Source: an uncultured Blautia sp.
Lineage (GTDB): Bacteria > Bacillota > Clostridia > Lachnospirales > Lachnospiraceae
NCBI GenBank assembly: GCA_900543715.1
Contig: UQSX01000133.1
Location: forward strand, 1 to 5,515
Length of the DNA: 5,515 nt
Direction: 5' to 3'
Below the pieces are notes generated by a model. It was not told where the DNA came from and did no database searches. It saw nothing but the letters and a program-made list of their open reading frames with translations. Shown one piece after another: positions 4,019 to 5,515 of this stretch. The position numbers and the translations under genes are program-made. The first letter of the stretch is position 1; each line of letters opens with the position of its first letter.

Positions 4019-4419
4019 CAATCACAGCCGTATTTGAAAGTTTAGAGGAGATGCAGGAGTTTGCGGGTAAGTTAAACGGAGGTAGCATCCAGGGAGCCGT
4101 GCAGGAATTTATAAAGGGGGAAGATATATATAGGACATCCGAAACCAAACAGCAAACATGCATGCAGGATGAAATATCAGAAGACAGAGAAACGCCTGCG
4201 GATGAGGATGCCGATGAACCCATGGAACCAACGACAGAACAGAAGGATGAGGGACCAGGATATACCCTGGTACAGGTCCGGGAGAAGCTGTCAGAGCTGC
4301 AGAAGGCAGGGAAGCGTGCAAAGGTACAGGAACTGATAGCCGGGTTTGGTGTGAAGAAACTGACGGAAGTCCCTGAGGACAGGTATACAGAGCTTATGCA
4401 GAAGGCGGGTGAGCTGTAA
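4015..4419 (+). CDS. Modular phage protein with acidic linker, unknown function
   Basis: A 134-residue protein in three visible parts: a short N-terminal segment (1-35) that looks helical, a very acidic, Glu/Asp/Thr/Pro-rich linker (about 43-80) likely to be disordered, and a compact helical C-terminal region (about 83-134, with YTLVQVREKLSELQKAGK and FGVKKLTEVPEDRY). The C-terminal module resembles tails I recall in other Firmicute phage proteins beside DUF2800 genes, some mislabelled as rRNA-processing proteins, but I cannot assign a function. An acidic linker joined to a small domain is a layout seen in SSB-like or adaptor proteins; that comparison is speculative. GGAGG (4001-4005) lies 9 bases before the ATG. 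It overlaps the YdbC stop by 4 bases and its own stop overlaps the DUF2800 start by one base (TAATG), so the three genes are probably translated as a coupled unit. Confidence 0.7.
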   Translation: MTITAVFESLEEMQEFAGKLNGGSIQGAVQEFIKGEDIYRTSETKQQTCMQDEISEDRETPADEDADEPMEPTTEQKDEGPGYTLVQVREKLSELQKAGKRAKVQELIAGFGVKKLTEVPEDRYTELMQKAGEL

Positions 4420-5515
4420 TGCCGGATACACATGCAAGGCTGAGTGCAAGCAGTGCTAAGCGGTGGATGTCCTGCCCTCCCTCCGTAAGATTGGAAGAGC
4501 AGTTCCCTGATAGCGGCAGCGAGTATGCCGCTGAGGGAACCCTGGCCCACAATCTGGCGGAAATCATCCTGCGTTACAACAATGGAGAGATAAGCAAAAA
4601 GGCATTCTCAACCAGGTTTAATAAAATCAAGGCCGACCCGATGTACAACAGGGAGATGCAGGATTACATAGAAGACTACACCCAGCGTGTCTGGGAGATT
4701 GCCAATGAGGTGAAAGCCGCCTGTCCGGATGCCCGGGTACTGTTCGAGCAGCGTCTGGATGTCTCTGAGTATGTCCCGGATGGGTTTGGGACGGGGGATG
4801 TTGTAATTGTAGCGGATGATATGGTCAACATCATTGACCTGAAATATGGCAAGGGTGTGGGGGTATCTGCAAAGGACAACCCGCAGCTTAGGCTATATGG
4901 CCTTGGTGCTTACCTGGAACATTCCATGCTGTATGACATCCGCAGGATACAGATGACCATTATCCAGCCTCGCCTGGAAAACATCTCCGTGGAGGAGCTG
5001 ACAGCGGAGGAGCTGTTAGACTGGGCGGAACGAGAGGTACGGCCGAAGGCGGCGCAGGCTTATGCCGGGGAAGGGGAGTTCAAGGTAGGAGACCACTGCC
5101 GGTTCTGCAAGGCCAGAGTCACCTGCAGGGCCCGTGCAGAGTATAACCTGGAACTGACGAAGCTGGATTTCGTTGACCCGGCTCTCCTCACTAACGAGGA
5201 AATAGGAGAAGTACTCAGGAGGGCTGACGAGCTTGATCACTGGGTGAAGGACGTCACAGGATTTGCCCTGGCAGAAGCCCTTAAAGGAACGAAATATGAA
5301 GGCTGGAAGCTGGTGGAAGGCACCAGCCGCCGGAGGTATACCGACCAGGATGCAATTGCTATGCGTCTGACAACAGAGGGCTGGGAAGAGGACGAAATTT
5401 ACAAGCCGACAGAGCTGATCGGAATCACAGATATGACAAAGTTGTTGGGTAAAAAGAAGTTTGAGGAGCTCCTGACCGGCCTGGTCATTAAGCCGGAAGG
5501 GAAACCGACCCTCGC
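4419..5515 (+). CDS. DUF2800 PD-(D/E)XK nuclease, Cas4/RecB-like (3' partial)
   Basis: The first 365 residues of a DUF2800-family protein; no stop is reached before the window ends. By family this is a RecB/Cas4-like nuclease expected to cut or resect DNA during phage replication or recombination. Nuclease motifs in order: His44 in EGTLAHNLAE, Asp127 in GTGD, Asp140 and Lys142 in IIDLKYGKG (the D-x-K core), and Gln156/Tyr160 in QLRLY. Four cysteines fit a split iron-sulfur site like that of Cas4 and AddB: Cys19 in the N-terminal SAKRWMSCPPS, then Cys227, Cys230 and Cys236 in CRFCKARVTC. The C-terminal third (about 245-365) is a helical extension typical of the family. The ATG overlaps the previous stop by one base. 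Family members are usually a little under 400 residues, so probably only a short tail is missing. Confidence 0.9.
   Translation, partial: MPDTHARLSASSAKRWMSCPPSVRLEEQFPDSGSEYAAEGTLAHNLAEIILRYNNGEISKKAFSTRFNKIKADPMYNREMQDYIEDYTQRVWEIANEVKAACPDARVLFEQRLDVSEYVPDGFGTGDVVIVADDMVNIIDLKYGKGVGVSAKDNPQLRLYGLGAYLEHSMLYDIRRIQMTIIQPRLENISVEELTAEELLDWAEREVRPKAAQAYAGEGEFKVGDHCRFCKARVTCRARAEYNLELTKLDFVDPALLTNEEIGEVLRRADELDHWVKDVTGFALAEALKGTKYEGWKLVEGTSRRRYTDQDAIAMRLTTEGWEEDEIYKPTELIGITDMTKLLGKKKFEELLTGLVIKPEGKPTL

Noticed and set aside
3957..4550. A 197-codon minus-strand frame opposite the YdbC, linker-protein and DUF2800 genes.
   Set aside because: It is rich in Ser/Cys/Pro, as expected from the complement of Glu/Lys/Gly-rich coding sequence, and is opposed to three overlapping genes with good start signals.
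1..5515. CRISPR arrays, tRNA or rRNA genes, insertion sequences, retrons or other defence systems.
   Set aside because: No regularly spaced repeat array, cloverleaf, transposase or reverse transcriptase motif was seen. The DUF2800 protein is Cas4-like in fold only and has no other Cas gene near it.

Overview
The window reads as the left (integrase) end of a temperate phage, or a closely related integrative element, in a Firmicute. Class Clostridia, probably a Lachnospiraceae-type gut anaerobe, is the best guess. Strong Shine-Dalgarno sequences (GGAGG-like), frequent TTG/GTG starts, consensus sigma-A promoters and the protein families present (ImmA/IrrE protease, YdbC/PC4, DUF2800) support this. 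The host assignment is inference. No structural, lysis or conjugation gene is visible, so phage versus ICE is not settled; the YdbC-DUF2800 pair favours a prophage.

Layout. Bases 1-79 hold a stem-loop terminator and a 14-bp palindrome next to repeats that overlap the integrase stop codon; this is the likely attachment-site region. Leftward genes (minus strand) follow: a tyrosine integrase (80-1417), a 171-base gap with a leftward terminator and a possible rightward small RNA, an ImmA-type metalloprotease with a TTG start (1589-2026), and an ImmR/CI-type repressor (2050-2490). The 200-base control region (2491-2691) contains two near-consensus promoters that point toward each other, with matching operator-like repeats on each. 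Rightward genes (plus strand) are: a Cro-like protein (GTG start, 2692), an excisionase-like winged-helix protein (2900), a small membrane protein (3228), a conserved-looking hypothetical (TTG start, 3516), a YdbC/PC4 single-strand DNA-binding protein (3800), a modular acidic-linker protein (4015), and a DUF2800 PD-(D/E)XK nuclease with four Fe-S-type cysteines (4419) that runs off the window.

How it works together (inference from families). Repressor and Cro-like protein compete for the same operators to choose lysogeny or lytic growth. ImmA probably cleaves the repressor on induction. Integrase plus the excisionase-like protein insert and excise the element. The rightward operon leads into a DNA replication/recombination module starting with YdbC and DUF2800.

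Nothing here is a clearly new system. The most notable points are the face-to-face switch promoters and a 38-base inverted repeat (one mismatch) carried by the repressor and cro recognition-helix codons. Recombination across that repeat would exchange the two N-termini in frame.
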